Shown: one piece after another, positions 44,428 to 54,748 of the stretch
Layout of the letters: each line of letters opens with the position of its first letter
Numbering within the stretch: position 1 is the first letter of the stretch
Assembly (NCBI RefSeq): GCF_002162035.1
Contig: NZ_CP021138.1
Location: forward strand, 62,001-126,000
DNA: 64,000 nucleotides
DNA from: Sulfuriferula sp. AH1
Lineage (GTDB): Bacteria > Pseudomonadota > Gammaproteobacteria > Burkholderiales > Sulfuriferulaceae
Reading direction: 5' to 3'
Translations under genes and position numbers: made by a program
The notes under the pieces: generated by a model
Told to the model about the DNA's origin: nothing
The model's database searches: none
Seen by the model: the letters and a program-made list of their open reading frames with translations, nothing else

Positions 44428-45355
44428 AGCACGCTATGCATTCGTCGGCAGCATGGTATTACTGTTCACGCTGCTGCTCATCGCCAGCCTGGTGTGGGTA
44501 ATGGGCGGGGCGGACAGGATATCCTACCGGCACTATACGATTTATTTCCACCATCAGTCCATGGATGGCCTCGACGTCAACAGTGCCGTCAAGTTGCGCG
44601 GCGTGAAAGCGGGCGTCGTTACCGACTATACCTTTGTCGCAGGGAACAAGGAAGCAGTGCGGGTCAACATCAAGCTCGATGAAGCCACTCCGATTCACAC
44701 CAATAGCCGAGCCTACATCAAACGTAACATCGTGACCGGTCTCGCCACCGTGGAAATCAGCAATCCGGATGCCACCAGCCCGCGGCTGACCGAGATACCC
44801 GATGGGGAAAAATACCCCGTCATCGCCGAAGGCAGCTCGGATCTGGACAAGGTCACTACCGACCTCTCGCAGATGGCGCAAAACGGTGCACAACTGCTGA
44901 ACAAGATAAATACTTTACTGTCCGATGACAACCGGACCGCGATCACTGTCACCTTGCATAATCTGCAGACGCTTTCAACCCAATTAGTAAATAACAAACA
45001 AGAATTTGAGCGCGCCATACAGAGTTTCCAGAATGCGGCCGATGCGGTGCGGTCGAGTGCAGCCAATTTCAATCAGACCACTTCGCATCTGGATAACAAC
45101 ATACAGCTGCTCAGCGACAATGCCAACGGCACACTGACCCAGGCCACTGCGACATTAAGCGATATGCGGCAGCAATCGGTGATCATCTCGCGGCAATTGC
45201 AGATACTGACGAATACGGCCAATTATCAGATCAACCAGATAAGCCGCGATATCCACGACAGTACCAATACCATTACCACCGCCGGTCAACGTCTGGCCAA
45301 TCCGCGCGAGCTGATTTTTGGCGCAGGCAAAACAGAATCCGCACCCGGAGAATGA
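44417..45355 (+). CDS. MlaD-like MCE protein
   Basis: A 312-residue protein with one N-terminal membrane helix (about 10-30) and a single MCE domain (YTIYFHHQSMDGLDVNSAVK, then RGVKAGVVTDY). After it comes a long helical tail of about 150 residues (from SDLDKVTTDLSQMAQNG on), which may form a tunnel across the periplasm as in PqiB or YebT-like proteins. It would bind phospholipid between membranes. Confidence 0.9.
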   Translation: METEARYAFVGSMVLLFTLLLIASLVWVMGGADRISYRHYTIYFHHQSMDGLDVNSAVKLRGVKAGVVTDYTFVAGNKEAVRVNIKLDEATPIHTNSRAYIKRNIVTGLATVEISNPDATSPRLTEIPDGEKYPVIAEGSSDLDKVTTDLSQMAQNGAQLLNKINTLLSDDNRTAITVTLHNLQTLSTQLVNNKQEFERAIQSFQNAADAVRSSAANFNQTTSHLDNNIQLLSDNANGTLTQATATLSDMRQQSVIISRQLQILTNTANYQINQISRDIHDSTNTITTAGQRLANPRELIFGAGKTESAPGE

Positions 45356-45981
45356 ACATGAGAATATGGTTAATTATGCTTTTGGGCGCGCTGCTCGGCG
45401 GCTGCGTCAATCTTGGCGATTCCAAGGGCGCGTCCAGCGTGATTTATGTATTGGCGGATACCCCTGCGGCTACGCCCCGTTCCGGTCCGGCGCTACCTTA
45501 TACCCTGTTGATCGAGCCCACCCATACCAGCGCTTATGACAATAATATCTCGCTGGTCTACAGCCGCACACCCGATACGCGCGGACATTATAAATACGCC
45601 CGCTGGAGCGAGCGTCCCAGCGTCAGGTTGAGCGAGCTGCTGTTTAATCGGCTGTCCGGCGCCAATCTGTATGCCACTGTGGCCGACAGCAACAGCGATA
45701 TCATCGCTGACCGCCGGCTGGCTACGGAATTAATATCGTTTTATCACGATGCCTCGACGGATCCGGGGCATGTCCATGTGGCGCTGCGCGCCGAACTGTT
45801 CGACACCTTGCATCGTCGCCTCATCGCCCGTCGCCTGTTCGAGGAAGACATCCCCGCCAAGAGCTATAACGCAGCAGGCGCGGCGGCGGCATTCAATCTC
45901 GCCACTCAGGCACTGCTCGACAACATCGACGCCTGGCTGAGTACGGCAGATACCCAGCCTTCAGCCGCGCATAGCCAGTAG
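45352..45981 (+). CDS. PqiC/ABC-auxiliary lipoprotein
   Basis: A 209-residue outer-membrane lipoprotein: lipobox ALLGGC (Cys18), then the DUF330/ABC-type transport auxiliary domain ([10 protein letters not shown]-like start, [16 protein letters not shown]). Such PqiC-like proteins close MCE systems at the outer membrane. ATGA overlap with the MCE gene; the end overlaps the convergent htpX by 21 bases. Confidence 0.85.
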   Translation: MNMRIWLIMLLGALLGGCVNLGDSKGASSVIYVLADTPAATPRSGPALPYTLLIEPTHTSAYDNNISLVYSRTPDTRGHYKYARWSERPSVRLSELLFNRLSGANLYATVADSNSDIIADRRLATELISFYHDASTDPGHVHVALRAELFDTLHRRLIARRLFEEDIPAKSYNAAGAAAAFNLATQALLDNIDAWLSTADTQPSAAHSQ

Positions 45982-46809
45982 TTTCGCTACCCGCTCTTCG
46001 GTGGTGGGGTGAGTGCGGAACAGGTTCTTCACACCATCTGCCGTGAGCGGATTGATTATCATCATTTGTGCTGTTTCCGGATGCATCTCGGCGGTCTGCA
46101 TCGGGATGCCATGCGCGTAAGTTTCGATTTTGCGCAACGCGTCGGCTAGCGCCACCGGATCGCCGGAAATGGCAGCACCGCCGGCATCCGCGCCGAATTC
46201 ACGCGAGCGGGAAATCGCCATCTGGATAACCATGGCGGCCAGCGGCGCGACGATCATGATGAGAATGGCAACGACAGGATGTACGTTGCGTTCGCTATCG
46301 CTATTGCCGCCGCCAAACAGCATGCCGAACTGCGCGATGGCGGAGATCGCTCCCGCAACCGTAGCCGACATGGTGGAAATCAGGATGTCGCGATGCTTGA
46401 CGTGAGCCAGTTCATGCGCCATCACGCCGCGCAATTCACGCGGACTCAGCATGCGGATAATCCCGGTGGTGGCCGCTACCGCCGCATGTTCCGGATTGCG
46501 CCCGGTGGCGAAGGCGTTGGGCTGGGCTTCATCGATGATATAGACCTTGGGCATGGGCAGGCCGGCGCGCTGCGCGAGTTCCGCGATCATCGCGTAAAAC
46601 TCCGGGGCGCTGTTCGCGTCGACTTCCTGCGCGTTATACATCTTCAACACCATCTTGTCGGAGAACCAGTACGCGTAAACATTCATCGCACCGGCAAACA
46701 GCAGTGCGATCATCATGCCGTTTTTACCTCCCAGCAGCATGCCGACCGTGGCGAACAGCACCACTATCCCTGCCATCAGGATGGTCGTCTTGAACCAGTT
46801 TTCCAACAT
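45961..46809 (-). CDS. htpX: Membrane zinc metalloprotease HtpX (copy 2)
   Basis: A 282-residue M48 protease, diverged from the copy at 3013. Helices at about 10-28 and 30-48, zinc motif HELAH (in [14 protein letters not shown]), and the third-ligand region [16 protein letters not shown]. Its C-terminus ends [16 protein letters not shown]. This is the form often found upstream of fmt-def in betaproteobacteria. Why there are two HtpX paralogues is unclear. Confidence 0.92.
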   Translation of the reverse strand: MLENWFKTTILMAGIVVLFATVGMLLGGKNGMMIALLFAGAMNVYAYWFSDKMVLKMYNAQEVDANSAPEFYAMIAELAQRAGLPMPKVYIIDEAQPNAFATGRNPEHAAVAATTGIIRMLSPRELRGVMAHELAHVKHRDILISTMSATVAGAISAIAQFGMLFGGGNSDSERNVHPVVAILIMIVAPLAAMVIQMAISRSREFGADAGGAAISGDPVALADALRKIETYAHGIPMQTAEMHPETAQMMIINPLTADGVKNLFRTHPTTEERVAKLLAMRG

Positions 46810-46837
46810 GGCTTAATCTCCAAAAATCATTTAAGTA

Positions 46838-47779
46838 TCAGTTAGATGGGGTGTCTGCGCAAAAATTCAATCCCGCCGCCAGCGGATGGCCGGCCAGCAA
46901 CTGGGCGGCAGTCTGACGCTTTCCACCAGCCATTTGCAGCTCGGTAATGCACAGCGCGTCCCGTCCGCAGGCAACGACTATGCCGTCGTCGCTGGCGGCC
47001 AAAACCTCGCCGGGTTGCCCACTGCCCACTTGCACGTGCGCTTGCCAGATTTTCAGCGGCTGGCCCAGCCACAGGACAAATGCGCCGGGCGCAGGATTAA
47101 AAGCGCGGATATTGCGCTCCAGTTGCGGCGCGTCCAGCATGAAATCGAGCCGCGCTTCGGCCTTGCTGATCTTGGCGGCGTAAGTCACGCCGGCCTCGGG
47201 CTGCGGCTGGGGCGCAAGCGTGCCCGCACTTGCGGCAGCCAGTGCTGCAACCGCCATCTCGCCGCCCAATACCGCCAGCTTGTCATGCAGGCTGCCGGTC
47301 GTGTCATTCGCGGCGACAGGGATAGCTTGCCGCAACAACATCGCGCCGGTATCCAAACCGGCATCCATTTGCATGATGGTGATGCCGGTTTCGCTATCGC
47401 CCGACTGTATCGCGCGATGTATCGGCGCTGCGCCGCGCCAGCGCGGCAGCAGCGAAGCATGGATATTGAGGCAACCGTGGCGCGGCATGTCCAATACCGT
47501 CTGCGGCAGGATCAGCCCGTACGCTGCTACCACCATGACATCCGCCGTCAGCGCCCGCAACTCATCCTGAATTGCAGCGGTCCTAAGACTGTCGGGTTGC
47601 AGAACCGGCACCCCCAGGCGCAACGCTTCCTGCTTGACGGCGCTCGGCATCAGCTTCATGCCACGTCCGGAGGGGCGGTCCGGCTGAGTCAATACGGCCG
47701 CAACAGTATGTCCGGCAGCATGCAGGGCGGTGAGGGCGACGCGGGCAAATTCGGGCGTGCCGGCAAAGATGATGCGCAT
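46838..47779 (-). CDS. fmt: Methionyl-tRNA formyltransferase
   Basis: A 313-residue enzyme with the folate-binding and catalytic segment [20 protein letters not shown] (Asn/His) and LDTGAML. I use ATG 47779 ([16 protein letters not shown]), the typical N-terminus, with GGTAGAA upstream; a longer frame to 47821 adds unrelated residues. It formylates initiator Met-tRNA; def follows upstream in the same transcript. Confidence 0.96.
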   Translation of the reverse strand: MRIIFAGTPEFARVALTALHAAGHTVAAVLTQPDRPSGRGMKLMPSAVKQEALRLGVPVLQPDSLRTAAIQDELRALTADVMVVAAYGLILPQTVLDMPRHGCLNIHASLLPRWRGAAPIHRAIQSGDSETGITIMQMDAGLDTGAMLLRQAIPVAANDTTGSLHDKLAVLGGEMAVAALAAASAGTLAPQPQPEAGVTYAAKISKAEARLDFMLDAPQLERNIRAFNPAPGAFVLWLGQPLKIWQAHVQVGSGQPGEVLAASDDGIVVACGRDALCITELQMAGGKRQTAAQLLAGHPLAAGLNFCADTPSN

Positions 47780-47858
47780 GGGTTCTACCCTGAAAATGAC
47801 GTTGAAATTTGTTAGCTGCAAATACCGGGAGCGACCGACTAATCGGCCCGCATGAATG

Positions 47859-48362
47859 CTACATGGTTTCCAGCACGCGTTTTTTGAGCTTGTTCTTGAT
47901 CCGGCTCTGCTTCAGTGTCGACAGATACTGCACGAACACTTTGCCTATCAGATGGTCCATTTCGTGCTGCACGCATACCGCCATCAGGCCTTCGGCTTCC
48001 AGCGTAAAGGGCTTGCCGTCGGCATCCAGCGCCTGCACAGTGACCTTTTCGGCACGGGTGACCTTGTCGTAAATGCCGGGCACGGAAAGGCAGCCTTCCT
48101 CATGGATCGCAATGCCATCGGCGCTGACGATGCTCGGATTGATGAAGACCCGCAAATCGTTGCGTTCTTCCGAAATGTCGATCACCAGCACCTGCAAATG
48201 CACATCCACCTGCGTTGCCGCCAGACCGATGCCGGGTGCGGCATACATGGTCTCAGCCATGTCGGCCACCAGTTTGCGTATGCGGTCATCCATCTTGACT
48301 ACCGGTTTGGCAACCGTGTACAAACGCGGGTCGGGATATCGAAGTATTGTCAATTTGGCCAT
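47859..48362 (-). CDS. def: Peptide deformylase
   Basis: A 167-residue metalloenzyme with all three motifs: [17 protein letters not shown] and [10 protein letters not shown]. It removes the formyl group from new proteins. It is the first gene of the def-fmt unit and is divergent from the LysM-protein gene, as in many betaproteobacteria. Confidence 0.97.
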   Translation of the reverse strand: MAKLTILRYPDPRLYTVAKPVVKMDDRIRKLVADMAETMYAAPGIGLAATQVDVHLQVLVIDISEERNDLRVFINPSIVSADGIAIHEEGCLSVPGIYDKVTRAEKVTVQALDADGKPFTLEAEGLMAVCVQHEMDHLIGKVFVQYLSTLKQSRIKNKLKKRVLETM

Positions 48363-48472
48363 TTAACTTGCCTACACAAGTGATTACATGCAGAATTTAA
48401 ATAAAATATCAGATATTATACGGTGGTTGTTACAATAGAAGCTAAATCATAAATCGGTACGAGGGGGGCTTA

Positions 48473-49480
48473 ATGCATAAATTCACTATCTCTTTATTAT
48501 TGGCTAGTTTGATAAGCTTATCAAGCTACGCTGATGAATTGCGTTTGCAAGACAATGCACCCACTCGTTACACCGTCGTCAAGGGCGATACTCTCTGGGA
48601 TATTTCCGGCAGATTCCTCAAGGACCCATGGAAATGGCCACAAATCTGGCGCATGAACAAAGCGGAAATCAAGAACCCTCACTGGATTTATCCCGGCGAT
48701 GTGGTGGTACTGGACAGAAGTGGCGCCCATCCCAGACTTTCGCTGATCAAATCCGCTAGCGGCCACACAGTCAAACTCTCCCCCAGAATCCGTGGCACCG
48801 CGATTGACGATACCGGTATCCCGCCCATCCCGGCTTCAGCCATCAATGCCTTTATCAGCCAGCCTTTTGTCATGGAAAAAGGCGCGCTGGACAAAGCACC
48901 GCGGGTACTGAGCGCGGAAGAAGACCGCATGGAACTGGGTGCAGGCGATCACGCCTACGCCACCAACGACAACACCAATACGACCAACTGGAAGATACTG
49001 CGCCCCGGCAAAGCGCTGATCGACCCTGACAGCAAGGAAGTGCTGGGCTATGAAGTCGAATATCTGGGCGAAGCCCGCACCGTCGTTCCCGGCGATCCGC
49101 AACGCGTCCTGATTACCGCTGCATCCCAGGAAATTGAGGCCAATGACCGGCTCAAATCCGCCGATGAGAATTACTCGTTCCGCTATGTTCCCCATGCGCC
49201 AAGCCAGCCTGTCAACGGCAAGGTTATTTCCGCTTATGGCGGCCTGGCTGAAGCCGGGCAATATGCGACCGTCGTCATCAACAAGGGCGCACGTGACGGC
49301 ATGGAAGAAGGCGACGTACTCGCGGTTTACCGCAACGGCGGCAAAGCCGACGGCATTACGCTGCCTGACTCGCGCTCCGGTTTAATCATGGTCTATCGCG
49401 TATTCGATAAAGTCTCGTACGCGCTGGTGATGCAGACCACTCGTCCGGTTAACCTGCTGGATTTCGTACGCAACCCATGA
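48473..49480 (+). CDS. Periplasmic LysM-domain protein
   Basis: A 335-residue exported protein. Signal peptide of about 20 residues (ending SLSSYA), then one LysM domain (RYTVVKGDTLWDISGRFLKD) that binds peptidoglycan, with IWRMNKAEIKNPHWIYPGD. The remaining 230 residues are of the conserved type found between def and dprA, function unknown. GAGGGGGG precedes the ATG. Confidence 0.9.
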   Translation: MHKFTISLLLASLISLSSYADELRLQDNAPTRYTVVKGDTLWDISGRFLKDPWKWPQIWRMNKAEIKNPHWIYPGDVVVLDRSGAHPRLSLIKSASGHTVKLSPRIRGTAIDDTGIPPIPASAINAFISQPFVMEKGALDKAPRVLSAEEDRMELGAGDHAYATNDNTNTTNWKILRPGKALIDPDSKEVLGYEVEYLGEARTVVPGDPQRVLITAASQEIEANDRLKSADENYSFRYVPHAPSQPVNGKVISAYGGLAEAGQYATVVINKGARDGMEEGDVLAVYRNGGKADGITLPDSRSGLIMVYRVFDKVSYALVMQTTRPVNLLDFVRNP

Positions 49481-49495
49481 TCCCAGAAACCGCAA

Positions 49496-50566
49496 TTGCA
49501 TCCCGATGAACGCAACGCTTGGCTCGGACTCGCTCTCACTCCCGGGCTAAGCGCCAAACAATACCGGGCGTTGCTTGCCGCGCTCGGCGGCCCCGAACAA
49601 ATCTACGCAGCCAGCGTCAGCACGCTCAAGCTGCATATACCTGCCGCTGTAGCCCAGCTCATCGCGCAAGGCCTTGATACAGACCGTATCGCGCCTACCC
49701 TGGGTTGGCTTGACCAGGCCGACAACCATCTGGTTACGCTAGCCGATGCCGATTATCCGCAACGCCTGCTCGAAATCACTGATCCGCCGCCGCTGCTCTA
49801 TGTCAAAGGGCATCGCACCCTATTGAACAACCCCGGGCTGGCCATCGTCGGCAGCCGCAACACCACCCCCCAGGGCGCGCTCAATGCCGAAAATTTTGCA
49901 CACAGTCTGGCCGATGCCGGACTGACCATCGTCAGCGGTCTGGCGCTGGGCGCGGATACCGCAGCCCATCAGGGCGGACTCAAAGGCGCCGCAAGCACGA
50001 TCGCGGTCGTCGGCACCGGACTTGATATCGTCTATCCGGCCCGCAACAAGGCGCTCGCGCACCGCATCGTGGAACAGGGCGTAATCATTTCCGAATTTTC
50101 GCTCGGCACGCCGTCGATTGCATCCAACTTCCCGCGACGCAATCGCATTATCAGCGGCATGAGCCTGGGCTGTCTGGTGGTTGAGGCTGCATTGCAAAGC
50201 GGCTCGCTGATTACCGCGCGACTGGCCGTGGAATACGGACGGGAAGTGTTCGCTATTCCCGGCTCGATACACTCCCCGGTGGCACGCGGTTGTCACTATT
50301 TAATCAGGCAAGGCGCAAAACTGGTCGAATCGGCGCAGGATATTCTGGATGAACTGCGTTGGCAAACCCCGGCGACACCGCATCAGGTTGCCGCCCCGCA
50401 AGATGATCCGCTGTTGTCAGCGATGGGATTCGACGCGCTGCATCTGGACACGCTAATCGCACGCAGCGGGTTGACGGCGGAAACGCTTTCCGCCATGCTG
50501 TTGGAAAGAGAGTTAATGGGGCAAGTGGCGACCCTGCCCGGCGGATTATACCAACGTATTGTTTGA
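49496..50566 (+). CDS. dprA: DNA-processing protein DprA
   Basis: A 356-residue protein with a SAM-like N-terminus, the Rossmann-fold core (GLAIVGSRNTTPQGALNAE, GLALGADTAAHQGGL, FPRRNRIISGMSLG) and a C-terminal winged helix (LDTLIARSGLTAETLSAMLL). It loads RecA on single-stranded DNA in natural transformation. The only in-frame start near the family N-terminus is TTG 49496; ribosome-binding site is unclear. Confidence 0.93.
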   Translation: MHPDERNAWLGLALTPGLSAKQYRALLAALGGPEQIYAASVSTLKLHIPAAVAQLIAQGLDTDRIAPTLGWLDQADNHLVTLADADYPQRLLEITDPPPLLYVKGHRTLLNNPGLAIVGSRNTTPQGALNAENFAHSLADAGLTIVSGLALGADTAAHQGGLKGAASTIAVVGTGLDIVYPARNKALAHRIVEQGVIISEFSLGTPSIASNFPRRNRIISGMSLGCLVVEAALQSGSLITARLAVEYGREVFAIPGSIHSPVARGCHYLIRQGAKLVESAQDILDELRWQTPATPHQVAAPQDDPLLSAMGFDALHLDTLIARSGLTAETLSAMLLERELMGQVATLPGGLYQRIV

Positions 50567-50574
50567 TAAAGATA

Positions 50575-51036
50575 ATGTTTGAGATACTGATTTTTCTATT
50601 TGAGAATTACCCGCAAATCGAGCTAGCCCCGGATCGTGACGCGTTGACGATCAAACTGCACGCGGCCGGATTCAATGGTGACGAAATCGACCAGGCGCTG
50701 GACTGGTTCTCGGATCTGGGCACGCTGAATTCATCGCAGTACCCGGCCAGTCTGGCGGATCACCACGCCATCCGGATATATGCCGCAGATGAGCTGAAAC
50801 GTTTTGATGCGGCAAGCCGCGGCTTCCTGTTGTTTCTGGAACACGCCGGCCTGCTCAACCCGTTACAGCGCGAATGGATCATTGACCGCGTTCTGGCACT
50901 CGACGAAGACGAAGTCAGTCTGGAAAAGATCAAATGGATCGCCCTTATGGTATTGTGGAGTCAGAACCCCAATCAGGATTATTTATTATTGGAAGACATG
51001 CTGTTTAATGACGGTACCGGTCTTTCCATTCACTAA
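50575..51036 (+). CDS. smg: Smg protein (DUF494)
   Basis: A 153-residue protein starting MFEILIFLFENY at ATG 50575, like E. coli Smg MFDVLMYLFETY. It is acidic and helical. Function is unknown; the gene lies between dprA and topA as in many proteobacteria. Confidence 0.92.
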   Translation: MFEILIFLFENYPQIELAPDRDALTIKLHAAGFNGDEIDQALDWFSDLGTLNSSQYPASLADHHAIRIYAADELKRFDAASRGFLLFLEHAGLLNPLQREWIIDRVLALDEDEVSLEKIKWIALMVLWSQNPNQDYLLLEDMLFNDGTGLSIH

Positions 51037-51050
51037 GCGCCATCCCATCC

Positions 51051-53639
51051 ATGTCAGCACTCGTTATTGTAGAATCGCCTTCCAAGGCAAAAACCCTGAA
51101 AAAATACCTCGGCGCGGAGTACGAAATCCTCGCCAGCTACGGTCACGTGCGCGATCTGGTGCCCAAAACCGGCGCAGTCGATACCGACAGCGATTTCGCG
51201 ATGAAATACCAGCTCATCGAGCGCAATGAACGCCATGTCGATGCCATTCTGCGCGCGGCGAAAAAAGCCGACCGCATCCTGCTCGCAACTGACCCGGATC
51301 GCGAAGGCGAGGCCATTGCCTGGCATTTGGCGGAGATTTTGCGAGAAAAGAAAATCACCCCGAAAAAGCCAATCGCCCGCATCGAATTTCATGAAATCAC
51401 CCAGAGCGCGATCCAGCATGCCGTAGACAACCCGCGCGAAATCGCGATGCCGCTGGTCGATGCGCAGCAGGCCCGCCGTGCGCTGGATTATCTGGTCGGG
51501 TTCAATCTGTCGCCGCTGCTGTGGCGCAAGATCAGCCCGGGTCTGTCCGCCGGTCGCGTGCAAAGCCCGGCGCTGCGCCTGATCGTCGAACGCGAACTGG
51601 AAATCGAAAAGTTCGTCGCCCGTGAATACTGGAGCATCCATCTCGACAGCCACAAGGCCAATCAGCCTTTTTCAGCACGGCTGATACAGTTCAACGGTGA
51701 GAAGCTCGAGCAGTTCAGCGTCCCCACCGCCGACGCGCAACAGAGCATACTCGACCAGTTGGCCGCACATAAAACCGGCACAGTCAGCCGCGTCGAAAAG
51801 AAGCGCAAATCGCGTAACGCCGCAGCACCGTTCACCACTTCAACACTGCAACAGGAAGCCGTGCGCAAGCTGGGCATGACCACCGACCGCGCGATGCGTA
51901 CTGCGCAGCAACTGTACGAAGGTATCGACACCGGCAGCGGCGCAGTGGGCCTGATCACCTATATGCGTACCGATTCGGTCAATCTGGCACGCGAAGCGAT
52001 CGACGACATCCGCCACTACATCCAGAGGAATTTCGACGCCGGCTATCTGCCCGCGGCACCCGTGTATTTCCGCAACAAATCGAAAAACGCTCAGGAAGCA
52101 CACGAAGCCATACGTCCCACAGCGATCGCGCGCACCCCGGATTCCGTGCGCAAATTCCTTACCATCGATCAGGCCCGGCTGTATGAAATGATCTGGAAGC
52201 GCACGCTGGCCTGCCAGATGACGCCGGCGCAATTCGATACCGTCAGTCTGGACATCGCGGTCGGCAGCCCGGCCAATTTGTTCCGCGCTACCGGACAAAC
52301 GCTGGTATTCCCCGGCTTTATCGCCGTGTATCAGGAAAACCAGGACGATGCCGCAGAGGAAGACGATGCCAAGTTGCCGGTTCTGGTCGAAGGTGAAACC
52401 ATCCCGGTGGACAAGCTGTCGGGCGAACAGCACTTTACCCAGCCGCCGCCGCGCTATACCGAGGCCAGTCTGGTCAAGACGCTGGAAGAATACGGCATCG
52501 GGCGGCCATCGACCTACGCCAGCATCATTTCCACATTGCAGGACCGCGAATACGTGGTGCTGGATAAGAAACGCTTCATGCCCACGCCGACCGGCCGGCT
52601 GGTGAACTGCTTCCTCACCACGCATTTCACCCATTACGTCGATTACGACTTCACCGCCAAGCTCGAGGACAAGCTGGATGACGTATCCAACGGCGAACTG
52701 AAATACCTGCCCTTGCTGCATGAATTCTGGGATGATTTCGCCGGTACCCTGGCGGCCAAAGCCGATGTGGAGCGCGGCTGTCCAATCGAGGATGAAGTCT
52801 GCCCCAAATGCGGCGGCAAGCTGTTTCTGCAGGCCAGCAAACGCGGACTGTTTATCGGCTGCTCCGGCTATCCTGCCTGCGATTACACACGTCCGCTGCA
52901 TGGCGGTAACGAAGAGGGTCCGGTCGTGCTCGGCAACGACCCGGCTAGCGGGGAAGACATCCTGCTGCTCAATGGCCGCTACGGCTGGTATGTTCAGGTC
53001 GGCGCCACACCGGAAGACAAAAAAATCAAACCCCGGCGCGCCTCATGGCCGAAGACCCTGCCCATCGAGACTGCCGACCTGCCAACCGCATTAAGGCTGC
53101 TGTCACTTCCGAGAGAAGTGGGCGCTCACCCTGACACCGGCTTAACGATCGTGGCCAACATCGGCCGCTTTGGCCCTTACCTGCAACACGACGGCAAATT
53201 CAAGTCCATTCCCAAAGACGACGATGTTTACACCATCGCCTTGCCGCGTGCCCTGGAAGTCTTGTTAATGGAGCGCGCCCCTCGCGGCGGTGCCCCTGCG
53301 GGCAAGCCGCTGGGCAATCATCCGGAGGATGGCAAAACCGTTACTCTGAATGAAGGCCGCTACGGCTGGTACGTCAAACACGGCGCTGTCAATGCTACGC
53401 TCCCCAAGGACATGACACCGGATACGGTAACTCTGGAGCAGGCGTTACCGCTGCTCGCGGAACGCGCCAGCAAAGGCAAGCCGGCTCGCAAAAAAATAGC
53501 GGCCAAAGCCAAACCGGCAAGCACGGCCAAGAAAGCGACAGCGGTGAAAAAGCCTGCAGCAACCAAAAAACCGGCAGTCAAAAAAGCCACGGCGACCAAA
53601 ACCGAAAAAAAACCCGTCAAACCCAAAACGGAAACCTGA
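51051..53639 (+). CDS. topA: DNA topoisomerase I
   Basis: An 862-residue type IA topoisomerase. Toprim domain at the start (ALVIVESPSKAKTLKKYL, ATDPDREGEAIAWHL), active-site Tyr304 in GLITYMRTDS. One four-Cys zinc element is seen (CPKCGGKLFLQASKRGLF then GCSGYPACDY), followed by topo C-terminal repeats (NEGRYGWYVKHG) and a Lys/Ala/Thr-rich tail of about 50 residues. It relaxes negative supercoils. Confidence 0.96.
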   Translation: MSALVIVESPSKAKTLKKYLGAEYEILASYGHVRDLVPKTGAVDTDSDFAMKYQLIERNERHVDAILRAAKKADRILLATDPDREGEAIAWHLAEILREKKITPKKPIARIEFHEITQSAIQHAVDNPREIAMPLVDAQQARRALDYLVGFNLSPLLWRKISPGLSAGRVQSPALRLIVERELEIEKFVAREYWSIHLDSHKANQPFSARLIQFNGEKLEQFSVPTADAQQSILDQLAAHKTGTVSRVEKKRKSRNAAAPFTTSTLQQEAVRKLGMTTDRAMRTAQQLYEGIDTGSGAVGLITYMRTDSVNLAREAIDDIRHYIQRNFDAGYLPAAPVYFRNKSKNAQEAHEAIRPTAIARTPDSVRKFLTIDQARLYEMIWKRTLACQMTPAQFDTVSLDIAVGSPANLFRATGQTLVFPGFIAVYQENQDDAAEEDDAKLPVLVEGETIPVDKLSGEQHFTQPPPRYTEASLVKTLEEYGIGRPSTYASIISTLQDREYVVLDKKRFMPTPTGRLVNCFLTTHFTHYVDYDFTAKLEDKLDDVSNGELKYLPLLHEFWDDFAGTLAAKADVERGCPIEDEVCPKCGGKLFLQASKRGLFIGCSGYPACDYTRPLHGGNEEGPVVLGNDPASGEDILLLNGRYGWYVQVGATPEDKKIKPRRASWPKTLPIETADLPTALRLLSLPREVGAHPDTGLTIVANIGRFGPYLQHDGKFKSIPKDDDVYTIALPRALEVLLMERAPRGGAPAGKPLGNHPEDGKTVTLNEGRYGWYVKHGAVNATLPKDMTPDTVTLEQALPLLAERASKGKPARKKIAAKAKPASTAKKATAVKKPAATKKPAVKKATATKTEKKPVKPKTET

Positions 53640-53906
53640 CTTTTCAGCCTGCCTGCTGAGCAACGCTTAACCAAAGCGCCTCGGCGGCATTTCAATGCCC
53701 AAGCCGGCCAGTGCGCGTATGCGTTCTGGTCGTGTGTGCTTGCGCACATCCCGCAGCAGCCATTTTCCTTATACTTGCATCCAGCAAATGCGTATTCATT
53801 ATGCACATATAGTTGGAATCATTGGCAATGAAAATTGTCTGATATCTTGAGCGGCTTCTGTCATGACCCATTGCCGCCATAAGATACCACCACAAAAGGA
53901 GATATC
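53640..53906. other. Intergenic gap after topA
   Basis: No coding frame with family support and no strong terminator hairpin were seen. It ends in AAAAGGAGATATC, an excellent ribosome-binding site for the next gene, and is more AT-rich from about 53770. Confidence 0.5.
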
Positions 53907-54239
53907 ATGAACAACATCAATCTGAATGATCAGGTAAAACACTTGTTAAATGATAACCGGGCTTTACCGGCAGATCCCAAGGAAGAACGCGTGGTAATGT
54001 GGAAAGTGTTCCGCGATGAGAATGCCGCGATGGAATACTCCCACCACATACTGCTTGAGCCAGACCAGCGGCTCGTAGGGGGGCACGGCACGGATTCGGT
54101 CGGCGATTTTTACTGGCTGGGAGTCGAAGTAGCCGATCTGGCCGCATGGGGGAATTCGCATGCGATACAGTTAAGCGATCCTTTCGAAGCGGAAGATCCC
54201 AAAGTCCAGGGACGAGGATTTGGGAATGAGTTGCACTGA
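53907..54239 (+). CDS. Small hypothetical protein
   Basis: A 110-residue soluble acidic protein, family not recognised. It starts MNNINLNDQVKHLLNDNRAL, and has WKVFRDENAAMEYSHHILLE in the middle. AAAAGGAG at ideal spacing before the ATG suggests real, well-translated expression. It stands alone between topA and a 510-base gap. Confidence 0.7.
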   Translation: MNNINLNDQVKHLLNDNRALPADPKEERVVMWKVFRDENAAMEYSHHILLEPDQRLVGGHGTDSVGDFYWLGVEVADLAAWGNSHAIQLSDPFEAEDPKVQGRGFGNELH

Positions 54240-54748
54240 TCTGTAAATCCGGCCGATTAACCGCAAGGCAGACAAGAAACTGTTCGTGCACAACGTTTGC
54301 CTGATTTATTCATGGTTCTGCACTGGCATTTACGGCCGGAATCACTAGCGGCATCTGTTTTCGGGTGCCCAAATTACATCAGCATTATCATAGGATAATG
54401 CATTACTCGATCCCCCGCCAAGAATAGCCGTGACATGGGATCAGTTCTGATCTAACCGGTTTCTCATCTCCAAACCCTTAATCCTGTACCCGGGCCGTTG
54501 CAAACGATGCCGAATTGGTCGGAAATATAACCGGCATTACAAAATATTTTGAGCTCGCATACATGACCTTCATGTCTTTTTATTATGGGCAACGTACTTG
54601 AAATGACAGGATTTTTAGACGATGTCTGTGCTTGAGATATGTGATATAGTCAAGCGGTTCGCGTATTGACCGCTTTGCATCGGCGAGCTGACCATGCCTC
54701 TCTTTCCTCTGTTCATAAGCGCATAACAACCCACCCGCTCCAGAAGAC
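54240..54748. promoter_or_regulatory. Long intergenic region before the GGDEF-EAL gene
   Basis: About 510 bases without a convincing gene, AT-richer than the surroundings. Two possible structures: ACATGA-CCT-TCATGT followed by CTTTTT (54561-54580), a weak terminator-like hairpin on the + strand, and an inverted repeat AAGCGGT...ACCGCTT (54652-54675). An unannotated small RNA or a long leader is possible, but I see no direct support. Confidence 0.35.

Noticed and set aside
46886-47815. 309-residue open frame on the + strand
   Set aside because: Antisense to fmt, whose catalytic motifs are clear.
51840-52901. 353-residue open frame on the minus strand
   Set aside because: Antisense to topA, which is well supported over this interval.
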